Shown here piece by piece: positions 16,500 to 23,862 of a DNA stretch of 55,786 nucleotides. This DNA is from Auraticoccus cholistanensis (GTDB lineage Bacteria > Actinomycetota > Actinomycetes > Propionibacteriales > Propionibacteriaceae), in the NCBI RefSeq assembly GCF_009742705.1, contig NZ_WPCU01000004.1, positions 379,024 through 434,809 of the forward strand, in the 5' to 3' direction. A model generated the notes under the pieces. It saw only the letters and a list, made by a program, of their open reading frames with translations. It made no database searches and was not told where the DNA came from. Each line of letters opens with the position of its first letter. The first letter of the stretch is position 1. The position numbers were made by a program, and so were the translations under genes.

Positions 16500-18898
16500 G
16501 CAGCACGCAGATCGGCCAGTGGCGGGCCACCTACACCCCGGGACGCTGGGTCGTGCTCGCCGGGCCCACCGCCCTGGTGGTGATGCCGCCGGCGCGACCC
16601 CAGCACGCCACCCTGCTCAACGCGCTGTGGGACGACGTCGTCGCCGCCGCCGACATCAGCGACCTGGCCGAGCGGCTGGTCCGGTTCCGGATCGACCAGG
16701 TGCCCCACCTCGGCGTCTTCTTCTTCGACGGCTCCGGCATGCGCTCGCTGGTGCGCGGCGCGGTGCGGGTGGTCGACCTGGCCACCGGTGACGTGGTCGC
16801 CGACGGCGACGGCGTGCTGACCTGGAGCGAGGTGGGGCTCGGCGACGTCCGCCAGGTCCGGGTCGATCTCGAGCCGGTGGACCAGGACGCGGTGCTCGCG
16901 CTGCCGCTGGTGGTCGGGGCCGTGCAGGCCTCCGCCGTCGTGCTGGACGCCACCCGACCGGTCTCCTCGCCGCAGACGTTCGTGGTCACCGCCGCCGCGG
17001 TGCCCGGCAACCAGGTGGCCGCCGCGGCGGCCGCTCCTCCGGTGGCCGCCACGGTGCCGGTGGGCCCGCCGGGAGAGGGGTCCGGGCAGGACACCGCCCA
17101 CGAGGGGGAGGGGACCGCGCAGTCCGCCGCGGCGACGGCTCCCGACGCGCCCGAGGAGGCCCCCACGCCGGAGGAGGCCCCCGCGCCCGAGGAGGCCCCC
17201 GCACCCCGCGACGCCCCCGCGGCAGGTGAGCCGGCGCGGGCGGGCGGCCCGGAGCGGGTCGGCGAGCAGGAGCAGGACGCCGAGCAGGTGCGGGCCGGCG
17301 AGCCGGGGCAGGAGCAGGCAGCGGCGGAGCCGGCCGCGCCCGGGCAGCAGCAGTCTGTCGCGACCGCCGCTCCGGACCAGAGCCCGGCGGCCCCCGGGGA
17401 CCCCAGGGACCAGGTCGGCACCGCCGAGGACACGGCGCAGGCGCTGGCCGCCTCACCGGTCTCGGCCGGCGGCGACGAGGAGCTGGAGCTCCTGGACTCG
17501 CGCACCGAGGCCATGACCGGCGCCTGGAACGCCCGCGCCGGCGCCGACCCGGCTGCCTCCGGCCCCCGCAGCAGCGACCCGCGCAGCACCGACCCGCGGA
17601 GCTGGGACCCCCGCAGCGCCGATCCCCGCAGCGCCGACCCCCGCACCACCGACCCCCGCAGCACCGACCCCTCGGCGGGACAGCCGGCAGCCGGCCAGCC
17701 CGTCCCGACGGGCTCGTACCGCCCCGGGCCGCCGGCCCCCGGCGGCCCGGAGCAGCACCGGCCCGGCGGCTCGGGTCCCGGCGCCCCGGGCCCGGCACCG
17801 CAGGGCCCGCAGGGTGGTGGCGGGTACCCCGGCGGTCCGCAGGGCGCTCCGCAGGGTCCCGGTGGCCCCCGGCCGGGCGGGCCGGGCGGTCCCGGCGTCC
17901 TCGGCGGCCCGGGCGTCCCCGGAGGGCCCGGACTGGCGGTGCCGGGCGGTCCCGGCCCCGGCTTCCCCGTCGCCCCGCCGCCGATGGCGCCGCCGCCCGG
18001 AGCGCCTCCGGGCTACGGCCCGGGTCCCGGCTACCCGGCCGCACCGGGGCAGCCCTACCCGGGCCAGGCCTACCCCGATCAGCCGCTCCGCGGCCAGGCG
18101 GATCCGGGTCAGCCGCTCCGCGGCCAGGCGGACCCGGGGCAGCCGCTCCGCGGCCAGGCGGACGGCCCCACCGGCAGCGCGCCGCAGGGTCCGGGCGTCC
18201 CCGCGGGCGGACCGCCGGCACCCCAGTGGCAGCCGTCCCCCAGCGAGGCCGCCGGGCCGGAGGAGGGCGGGCTGATCCGCGGCGTGCCCCAGTTCGGCGA
18301 GGCCGCCCGGCCGCAGCCGGCCACCGGACCCACCGCCCCCGAGTCGGCCGCCGACCACGACGGCGCCACCATCTTCCAGACCGGTCTGGCACGGCGGAAC
18401 AAGCCGCCGGCCCAGGGCGCCGCCCCGGGTGAGGCGCTGGTGCTCGCCGCCATGTGCGCGCTGCAGCACCCGAACCCGCCGGAGGCCCAGCAGTGCCGCC
18501 GCTGCGGGGGCACGGTTCACAGCCAGAACCCGCGGCTGGTGCCGCGCCCGGTGCTGGCCCAGCTCCGGCCGTCCTCGGGCGCGCCGGTGGAGGTCGACCG
18601 GACCGTGCTGATCGGACGCTCGCCCGCCGCCACCCGGGTCGCCCGCGAGCACCTGCCCCGGCTGCTCACCGTCCCCAGCCCCAGCCACGACATCTCCCGC
18701 ACCCACGTCCAGGTGGCGCCGGAGGGGTGGAACCTGGTGGTCACCGACCTGCACTCCACCAACGGCACCACGCTGATCCGCCCGGGGCAGGACCCCGAGC
18801 GGGAGCGGCTCACCCCCGGCGAGCCGGTGTCGGTCGAGCCGGGCTGGGTGCTCGACCTGGGTGACGGCGTGACGATCGCGATCGAACGACTGCCTTGA
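16496..18898 (+). CDS. Large FHA-domain scaffold with low-complexity linker and zinc-ribbon-like motif
   Basis: An 800-residue protein. Residues 1-165 form a conserved globular N-terminal domain of unknown function. About 165-630 are Pro/Ala/Gly/Glu-rich and probably disordered, with repeats EEAPAP, DPRSx and QPLRGQADPG. About 650-670 resembles a zinc knuckle (MCALQHPNPPEAQQCRRC). About 690-795 is an FHA domain with GRSP, SHDISRTHVQV and DLHSTNGT, which binds phosphothreonine. Set between the phosphatase and kinase, with overlaps at both ends, it is probably a kinase substrate or reader. FHA identity is certain; the N-terminal role is not. Confidence 0.85.
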   Translation: MSSTQIGQWRATYTPGRWVVLAGPTALVVMPPARPQHATLLNALWDDVVAAADISDLAERLVRFRIDQVPHLGVFFFDGSGMRSLVRGAVRVVDLATGDVVADGDGVLTWSEVGLGDVRQVRVDLEPVDQDAVLALPLVVGAVQASAVVLDATRPVSSPQTFVVTAAAVPGNQVAAAAAAPPVAATVPVGPPGEGSGQDTAHEGEGTAQSAAATAPDAPEEAPTPEEAPAPEEAPAPRDAPAAGEPARAGGPERVGEQEQDAEQVRAGEPGQEQAAAEPAAPGQQQSVATAAPDQSPAAPGDPRDQVGTAEDTAQALAASPVSAGGDEELELLDSRTEAMTGAWNARAGADPAASGPRSSDPRSTDPRSWDPRSADPRSADPRTTDPRSTDPSAGQPAAGQPVPTGSYRPGPPAPGGPEQHRPGGSGPGAPGPAPQGPQGGGGYPGGPQGAPQGPGGPRPGGPGGPGVLGGPGVPGGPGLAVPGGPGPGFPVAPPPMAPPPGAPPGYGPGPGYPAAPGQPYPGQAYPDQPLRGQADPGQPLRGQADPGQPLRGQADGPTGSAPQGPGVPAGGPPAPQWQPSPSEAAGPEEGGLIRGVPQFGEAARPQPATGPTAPESAADHDGATIFQTGLARRNKPPAQGAAPGEALVLAAMCALQHPNPPEAQQCRRCGGTVHSQNPRLVPRPVLAQLRPSSGAPVEVDRTVLIGRSPAATRVAREHLPRLLTVPSPSHDISRTHVQVAPEGWNLVVTDLHSTNGTTLIRPGQDPERERLTPGEPVSVEPGWVLDLGDGVTIAIERLP
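17567..17670 (+). repeat. Coding minisatellite: tandem 15-bp units (DPRSx)
   Basis: Six to eight tandem copies encode Asp-Pro-Arg-Ser/Thr plus one varying residue within the FHA protein linker. Serine/threonine beside Arg-Pro in every unit could be phosphorylated by the neighbouring kinase. Confidence 0.7.
18080..18163 (+). repeat. Coding repeat: 30-bp unit in nearly three copies (QPLRGQADPG)
   Basis: Nearly identical 30-bp units begin at 18080, 18110 and 18140, the last one partial. DNA identity is almost complete, suggesting a recent duplication and possible length variation. Confidence 0.75.
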
Positions 18899-20304
18899 GC
18901 CGTCGCCCGCCCGCACCACCGCCCGACCTCCCCGGGTTCCGCCCGCTGCAGCACCTCGGGTCCGGCGGCTTCGCCGACGTGTACCTCTACGAGCAGGACC
19001 TGCCCCGCCGCCGGGTGGCGGTCAAGGTGCTGGTCGACCGGGTGGTCAGCGACGACGTCCGGCGCCGCTTCGTCTCCGAGGCCAACGCCATGGCCCAGCT
19101 CTCGGCCCACCCGAGCATCGTCACCATCTACCAGGCCGGGGTGGCTCCGGACGGGCGGCTCTACCTGGTGATGGAGTACTGCTCCCGGCCCAACCTGGCG
19201 GTCCGCTTCCGGCGCGAGCAGATCCCGGTCGCCGAGGCCCTGCAGATCGGGGTCCGGCTGGCCAGCGCGGTCGAGACCGCCCACCAGGCCGGCATCCTGC
19301 ACCGCGACATCAAGCCGGCGAACGTGCTCGTCACCGACTACGGCTGGCCCGCGCTCACCGACTTCGGCATCGCCGCCCAGATCGAGACCTCCGCCGAGCA
19401 GGCGGCGGGGCTGTCGCTGCTGTGGGCCGCGCCCGAGCTGTTCGACTCCGAGCCCCGCAGCGACCGGCGCACCGACGTGTACGCCCTGGGCGCCACCGTC
19501 TACGCCCTGCTGGCCGGCCGCTCGCCCTTCGAGGTGCCGGGGGACAACTCCGCCGCCGCCGTCGTGGGCCGGATCGAGCGGGCGCCGGTGCCCTCCACCG
19601 GGCGGATGGACTCCTCGCCGCAGCTGGAGCAGGTGCTCGCCCGCGCCATGCACAAGCGGGCCGAGGCCCGTCCGCGCAGCGCGCTGGAGCTCGCTCAGGC
19701 GCTGCAGGGGATCGAGCGCCAGCTCGGCTTCCCGCCCACCTCCATCGACGTCCGCGACAGCCTGGTGAGCGGGCCGGTGGGCGACGAGGCCGAGGAGACC
19801 CGGGTCCGGGGCGTCATCACCATCGACGAGGACCCCTCCTCACGACGGCCGTCGGCCACCGGCTGGTCCGGCGGCACGGCCCAGCCGCCGGCGGAGGAGG
19901 AGCCGCAGCGCAGCCCGCTCGGACTGGTGCTGGGTCTGGTGGCCGCCGTCGCCGTGGTCGGCGTGGTGGTGGGGGTGCTGGTGTTCGGCCCGGACCCCGA
20001 GCCCGGGGCGGGACCGAGCGCCTCCGCGGCGGCACCCACCGACGTGCTGCCGCCGGTCGTCCCGGTGGCGCCGGACGACGTGGAGTGCAGCCTCGAGGGC
20101 GACGAGCTGGGCTGCGCCTGGACGCCGGTGGAGGGCGAGGGCGTCCGCTACCGGTGGGCCTTCCAGGAGCGTCCGGCGGAGTCGACCACCGTGGAGACGC
20201 CACGGTTCGCCGCCCAGGTGCCCGAGGGCGTCACCCCCTGCGTCAGCGTGCAGACCCTCGTGTCGGGACGCACCAGCGACCCCGTGGTGCGCTGCGCGGC
20301 CTGA
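18895..20304 (+). CDS. Membrane-anchored Ser/Thr protein kinase with small Cys-containing ectodomain
   Basis: A 469-residue Hanks-type kinase. The N-terminal lobe has LGSGGFADVY and VAVKVLV (Lys44). The active site is HRDIKPANVL (Asp138), then TDFG (Asp156), and WAAPELF replaces the usual APE context. After the kinase domain comes a Pro/Glu-rich juxtamembrane part, one membrane helix at about 342-363 (LGLVLGLVAAVAVVGVVVGV) and an extracellular domain of about 90 residues with four cysteines that looks fibronectin-III-like, not PASTA. The TTG start is used because it overlaps the FHA stop (TTGA) and the kinase fold starts 15 residues later. It probably senses an envelope signal. Confidence 0.9.
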   Translation: MSRRPPAPPPDLPGFRPLQHLGSGGFADVYLYEQDLPRRRVAVKVLVDRVVSDDVRRRFVSEANAMAQLSAHPSIVTIYQAGVAPDGRLYLVMEYCSRPNLAVRFRREQIPVAEALQIGVRLASAVETAHQAGILHRDIKPANVLVTDYGWPALTDFGIAAQIETSAEQAAGLSLLWAAPELFDSEPRSDRRTDVYALGATVYALLAGRSPFEVPGDNSAAAVVGRIERAPVPSTGRMDSSPQLEQVLARAMHKRAEARPRSALELAQALQGIERQLGFPPTSIDVRDSLVSGPVGDEAEETRVRGVITIDEDPSSRRPSATGWSGGTAQPPAEEEPQRSPLGLVLGLVAAVAVVGVVVGVLVFGPDPEPGAGPSASAAAPTDVLPPVVPVAPDDVECSLEGDELGCAWTPVEGEGVRYRWAFQERPAESTTVETPRFAAQVPEGVTPCVSVQTLVSGRTSDPVVRCAA

Positions 20305-20316
20305 CCCGACGCCACC

Positions 20317-20335
20317 CGGGACGCCGCCCGTCCCG
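20317..20335. terminator. Possible hairpin terminator between convergent genes
   Basis: Stem CGGGACG / CGTCCCG with a five-base loop lies between the kinase stop and the metallophosphoesterase stop. There is no T-run, as usual in high-GC genomes, so termination is only suggested. Confidence 0.4.
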
Positions 20336-20361
20336 CCGCCGGGGCCGCGGGACCGGTCGGC

Positions 20362-22569
20362 TCAGGACAGGTCGACCGCGTGCAGGTCGCCGGCCTGGTC
20401 GCCCACCAGCAGCAGCTCGCCGACCCGCACCGGGGTGGAGAAGGTGTTGGCGGTGAAGAGCTGGCGGCGGCGACGCACGACGCCGGCGGCCAGGTCGATC
20501 TCCACCAGCAGACCCGCCGTCCCCACCAGCCAGGCCGTGGCGGCGTCGTCGGAGAGCACCGGACCGGCGTTCAGGCTGCGGGGTGCGGTGGGCACCGTCC
20601 ACAGGGTGCCTCCGTCGGCCGGGTCGACCAGCGCGGCCACCCCGCGCTCGTCCACCAGCAGCACCCGCTCCCCGGCCACGGTGAGCGCCGGGGTGTAGAC
20701 GTAGCTGCCGGCCCGGCTCCAGCGCTGGGCGCCGGTCGCCGGGTCCAGGGCGTGGGCGTTGGACACCGTCGCGACCAGCGCGGCGCCGCCGGGCAGCAGC
20801 GCCACGGTGGCGTCCCAGGGGCCGTAGATGAGGCGGCTGTAGGCGGTGGTGCGGGTGTTGGTGCTGAAGCCCCACAGCCGCTCCCCGGTCCGGGCGTCCA
20901 GGCCGTAGGCCCGCCCGTCGCCGGCCCCGAGCACCACCCGCTCGCCGTCGCAGGCGACCCGGCCGGCCGACATCACCGGCACCTCGGCCCGCCAGCGGGT
21001 GCGGCCGCCGGCGTCGAGCGCCCACAGGGTGTCCCCGGCGGTGACCAGCACGGTCTCCTCGCCGTCCACCGCGGTGACCAGCGGGGCCGAGAGCACCGGC
21101 ACGCCGAGGTCGGCCCGCCAGCGGGACTCCCCGGTGGCCGCGTCCAGGGCGTGCAGGGCGGAGTCCGCGGCGGGCACGAGGACGCTCGCGGCGTCGGCGG
21201 AGAACGCCGGGCCCCGGTGCACCGGGCCGAGCCGGCGCTCCCAGACCCGACCCGGGCGCCGGCCGTCGGGGCGCAGCGCCTGCACCGTGCCCGAGGTGCT
21301 GGCCACCACCACCAGACCCTCGTGCTCGGCCAGCGCGCCCTGCACCCGGCCGCCGACGCGGTGCGTCCAGCGGACCGGCAGCGCGCCGCCCGGCCGCCCG
21401 TGCTCGACCGGGACGACGGCCTCCCAGCCGCGGCCGTCGGCCGCGGTGGCCCGCACCTGCACCCGGTGGGTCCCGGCGGGCAGCGCGGCGGCGTCCAGCT
21501 CGCCGGTGAACATCCCGCGGCCACGCCGGGTCAGCGGGGTGGGCACGGTGCTGTCGGTGCCCCCGAACACGCCCTGGGGGTAGACCTTGGCCGACACCTC
21601 GGCCACCCCGCGCAGCGCCGGGACGGTGAGGCTGAACCGCTCGCCGGTGGAACGCACCCGCGGCTGCAGCGGGCCGAGGCCGGCCGGCGGTGCGGCCAGC
21701 GGGATGGTGGTGAAGGGCCGGGTCTGCACCGGTGCCGCCGGGTCGGCCGGGACGGTGACGTGGGTGACCTCCAGCACGGAGCCCCGCTCGCCGGCCACCC
21801 GCTCCACCCGGTAGTAGAAGGGATTGCCCTTGGTCGGCAGCCCGGTGACCTGGGTCAGCCCGTTGATCCGGCTGACCTCCTCGCGGTGGATGTGGCCGGC
21901 GAAGACGCCCCGGACGTCGAAGGGCTCGATCGCGCTCCACAGCGCCTCGGTGTCGTTGACGTAGGCGTTGCGCCCACCCAGCGGGTAGTGCAGGAACAGC
22001 ACGCTGGGCGTCCGCCCGGCGGTGCGCAGGTCGTCGACCAGCCACTCCAGCAGCTCGGGCCCGAACAGCCCCGGCTCCTGCAGCACCTGGGTGGCGTCCA
22101 GCCCCACCACGTGGAGCCCGGCCGCGTCGAAGGAGAAGGTGGGGTCGCCGAAGACCGCCCGGTAGGCCTGCCCCGCCGTCGGGTCCCAGCGGGACTCGTG
22201 GTTGCCGGGGACGTGCTTGAGCAGCGGCCACAGCGAGTCCGGCACGGTGGCGCGGTACGCGGCGTACTCGTCGACGGCGCCGTACTCGGTGATGTCGCCG
22301 CAGTTCAGCACGAAGGCCGGGGCGTCGGCCTCGACGGCGGTGAACACCCGCCGCAGGTTGGCCAGGTTGGTGGGCACGTCCACGTCCGCGTGGGTGTCGG
22401 TCACCACCGCGAAGCGCAGCGGGCCCGCGGCCTCGCCCTCGGCGGCGGCGGTGGTCGGCCACAGCCCGCCCCCGGCCAGGGCGGCGAGACCGCCGGCGCC
22501 GGCGAGCTGGAGGAGGGAGCGTCGTCGCAGCAGGGCCGAGCCGGCGGGAGCGGAGGTGGGGTGGGTCAT
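20362..22569 (-). CDS. Exported metallophosphoesterase fused to a PQQ-type beta-propeller
   Basis: A 735-residue secreted protein. The N-terminus is a twin-arginine-type signal (RRRSLLQLAGAGGLAALAG). Residues about 50-300 form a calcineurin-like phosphoesterase with VVTDTHAD, NCGDITEYG, PGNHES, FLHYPLGG and AGHIH metal ligands. A beta-sandwich linker follows. About 390-735 contains repeated WxxxLG / ALDAATGxxRW blades typical of PQQ-like propellers. The substrate is unknown; phosphodiesters or phosphorylated glycans outside the cell are possible. The ATG at 22569 is followed at once by the signal peptide, though its ribosome site is weak. It lies beside, but separate from, the LacI gene. Confidence 0.85.
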   Translation of the reverse strand: MTHPTSAPAGSALLRRRSLLQLAGAGGLAALAGGGLWPTTAAAEGEAAGPLRFAVVTDTHADVDVPTNLANLRRVFTAVEADAPAFVLNCGDITEYGAVDEYAAYRATVPDSLWPLLKHVPGNHESRWDPTAGQAYRAVFGDPTFSFDAAGLHVVGLDATQVLQEPGLFGPELLEWLVDDLRTAGRTPSVLFLHYPLGGRNAYVNDTEALWSAIEPFDVRGVFAGHIHREEVSRINGLTQVTGLPTKGNPFYYRVERVAGERGSVLEVTHVTVPADPAAPVQTRPFTTIPLAAPPAGLGPLQPRVRSTGERFSLTVPALRGVAEVSAKVYPQGVFGGTDSTVPTPLTRRGRGMFTGELDAAALPAGTHRVQVRATAADGRGWEAVVPVEHGRPGGALPVRWTHRVGGRVQGALAEHEGLVVVASTSGTVQALRPDGRRPGRVWERRLGPVHRGPAFSADAASVLVPAADSALHALDAATGESRWRADLGVPVLSAPLVTAVDGEETVLVTAGDTLWALDAGGRTRWRAEVPVMSAGRVACDGERVVLGAGDGRAYGLDARTGERLWGFSTNTRTTAYSRLIYGPWDATVALLPGGAALVATVSNAHALDPATGAQRWSRAGSYVYTPALTVAGERVLLVDERGVAALVDPADGGTLWTVPTAPRSLNAGPVLSDDAATAWLVGTAGLLVEIDLAAGVVRRRRQLFTANTFSTPVRVGELLLVGDQAGDLHAVDLS

Positions 22570-22670
22570 GTGCCCCAGGCTCGCGGTCGCAGGTGACGCG
22601 AGCACCGGCCGCCCCCGACCGGCACCCCAACGGCGGTCGACGCGGCGGTGAACGCGCCCGCCCCGTCGAC

Positions 22671-23675
22671 TCAGACGCCGAGGGTGGACTCCCGCAGCAC
22701 CAGCCGCGTCGGCAGCCGCTGCACCCCGGGCTGGCGGCGGCCGTCGATGGCCTCGATCAGCAGCTGCGCCGCCCGCCGCCCCAGGTCCGTCAGCCGCAGG
22801 TCGACCGTGGTCAGCGGCGGTCGGGACGCCTCGGCCATCACCGCCCAGTTGTCGAAGCCGGTGACCGCGACGTCGTCCGGGACGTGCCGTCCCAGCTCGC
22901 GGAGCCGGTCGCACACCCCGCGGGCGATCTGGTCGCTGCCGCACACCACGGCGTCCAGGTCGGGCACCTGGCGCAGCGCCAGCTCCACGGCCTGACGTCC
23001 CCACCGCTCGCTCCACTCGCCGAACAGCGGCTCCAGCACCAGCTGCGCCCCGGCCGCCTCCCGCGCCCCCGCCGCCCGCTCGGTGGCCGAGAGGTGGCGG
23101 GCCGGCCCGGTGACGTGCACGATCCGCTGCCGTCCCAGCCCGAGCAGGTGGCGCACCGCCTCCACCGCGCCGCCGTGGTCGTCGACCACCACCGAGGTGT
23201 CCTCGGGGTCGGTGGAGGGGTTGAAGGCGTAGACCACCGGGACGTCGCTGCGGACCGGCTCCCGCGGCTCGGTGCGCCGGCCGGTGACGATCAGGCCGTC
23301 GACCCGCCGGGCGGACAGGGTGGTGAGGTAGTGCCGCTCGCGCAGCGGGTCGTCGCGGGTGTCGCACAGCAGCAGCATCAGCTCACCGGCGCTGAGGGCG
23401 TCCTCGGCCCCGGTCATCACCGGGATGCTGAACCGTCCCGAGCTGTCGGTGGTGACCAGGCCGACGGTGTAGCTGCGCCCGGAGGAGAGCGAGCGCCCGC
23501 GGGCGTCGGGGGTGAAGCCGAGCTGGCGGGCGGCGTCGCGGACCCGCTCCCGGGTCTCGGCCCGCAGCGACCCCGTGCCGTTGAGCGCCTTGGACGCCGT
23601 CCCGGCCGAGACCCCCGCCAGCGCCGCCACGTCGGTGATCCGGGGCGCCCTCCCGGCGCGGGCAGACGTCGAGAT
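22671..23675 (-). CDS. LacI-family transcriptional regulator, apparent ATC start
   Basis: It probably represses the divergent GH127 transport operon. The 334-residue protein has the LacI helix-turn-helix ITDVAALAGVSAGTASKALN and hinge-type GFTPDARGRSLSSGRSYTVG. A periplasmic-binding-protein-like sugar domain follows (VDGLIVTGRR, VAVTGFDNW, PPLTTVDLRLTDLGRRA). No ATG, GTG or TTG fits: the only well-placed codon before the HTH is ATC at 23675, six bases after GGAGGGG. An in-frame TTG at 23753 overlaps the -35 box and is unlikely. The ligand is probably an arabinose-containing sugar, inferred from the neighbours. Confidence 0.85.
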   Translation of the reverse strand: MSTSARAGRAPRITDVAALAGVSAGTASKALNGTGSLRAETRERVRDAARQLGFTPDARGRSLSSGRSYTVGLVTTDSSGRFSIPVMTGAEDALSAGELMLLLCDTRDDPLRERHYLTTLSARRVDGLIVTGRRTEPREPVRSDVPVVYAFNPSTDPEDTSVVVDDHGGAVEAVRHLLGLGRQRIVHVTGPARHLSATERAAGAREAAGAQLVLEPLFGEWSERWGRQAVELALRQVPDLDAVVCGSDQIARGVCDRLRELGRHVPDDVAVTGFDNWAVMAEASRPPLTTVDLRLTDLGRRAAQLLIEAIDGRRQPGVQRLPTRLVLRESTLGV

Positions 23676-23724
23676 GGCGGACCCCCTCCGGCACGGTCGT
23701 TCCCCGGGTTTTCCGAGTGTGCAG

Positions 23725-23753
23725 AGGATAAGCGGCGCACGCCGCCAGCGCAA
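23725..23753 (-). promoter_or_regulatory. Promoter of the LacI gene (TTGCGC-17-TATCCT)
   Basis: On the minus strand TTGCGC (23753-23748) and TATCCT (23730-23725) are 17 bases apart. The predicted start is near 23718, leaving a leader of about 43 nt with GGAGGGG before the ATC start. Confidence 0.55.
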
Positions 23754-23788
23754 CGACGAGATCGACGAGCAGAAGTTGGCGGAAGGGG

Positions 23789-23818
23789 TTGACCGGGTGG
23801 ATCGAACGGTCCTAGCGT
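23789..23818 (+). promoter_or_regulatory. Promoter of the GH127 operon (TTGACC-18-TAGCGT)
   Basis: TTGACC at 23789-23794 and TAGCGT at 23813-23818, 18 bases apart, just upstream of the palindromic operator. Confidence 0.65.
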
Positions 23819-23820
23819 TC

Positions 23821-23842
23821 GGGAGGAAAACGTATTCCTCCC
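23821..23842. promoter_or_regulatory. Candidate LacI operator: 22-bp palindrome at the GH127 transcription start
   Basis: Arms GGGAGGAA and TTCCTCCC are exact inverted repeats around a six-base centre containing ACGT; 20 of 22 positions are symmetric. It begins 2 nt after the -10 box, so a bound repressor would cover the transcription start. A central CG is usual for LacI-family sites. Confidence 0.7.
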
Positions 23843-23862
23843 GTTCCGAAGGACCTCCCTGC

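Noticed and set aside
23676-23753. TTG at 23753 as start of the LacI regulator
   Set aside because: It overlaps the TTGCGC -35 box and precedes the TATCCT -10, so it would lie upstream of the predicted transcript.
23803-23821. CGAAC and GTTCG inverted arms in the GH127 promoter, resembling an SOS box
   Set aside because: The spacer is nine bases instead of four, and the arms straddle the -10 box. It does not fit a LexA site.
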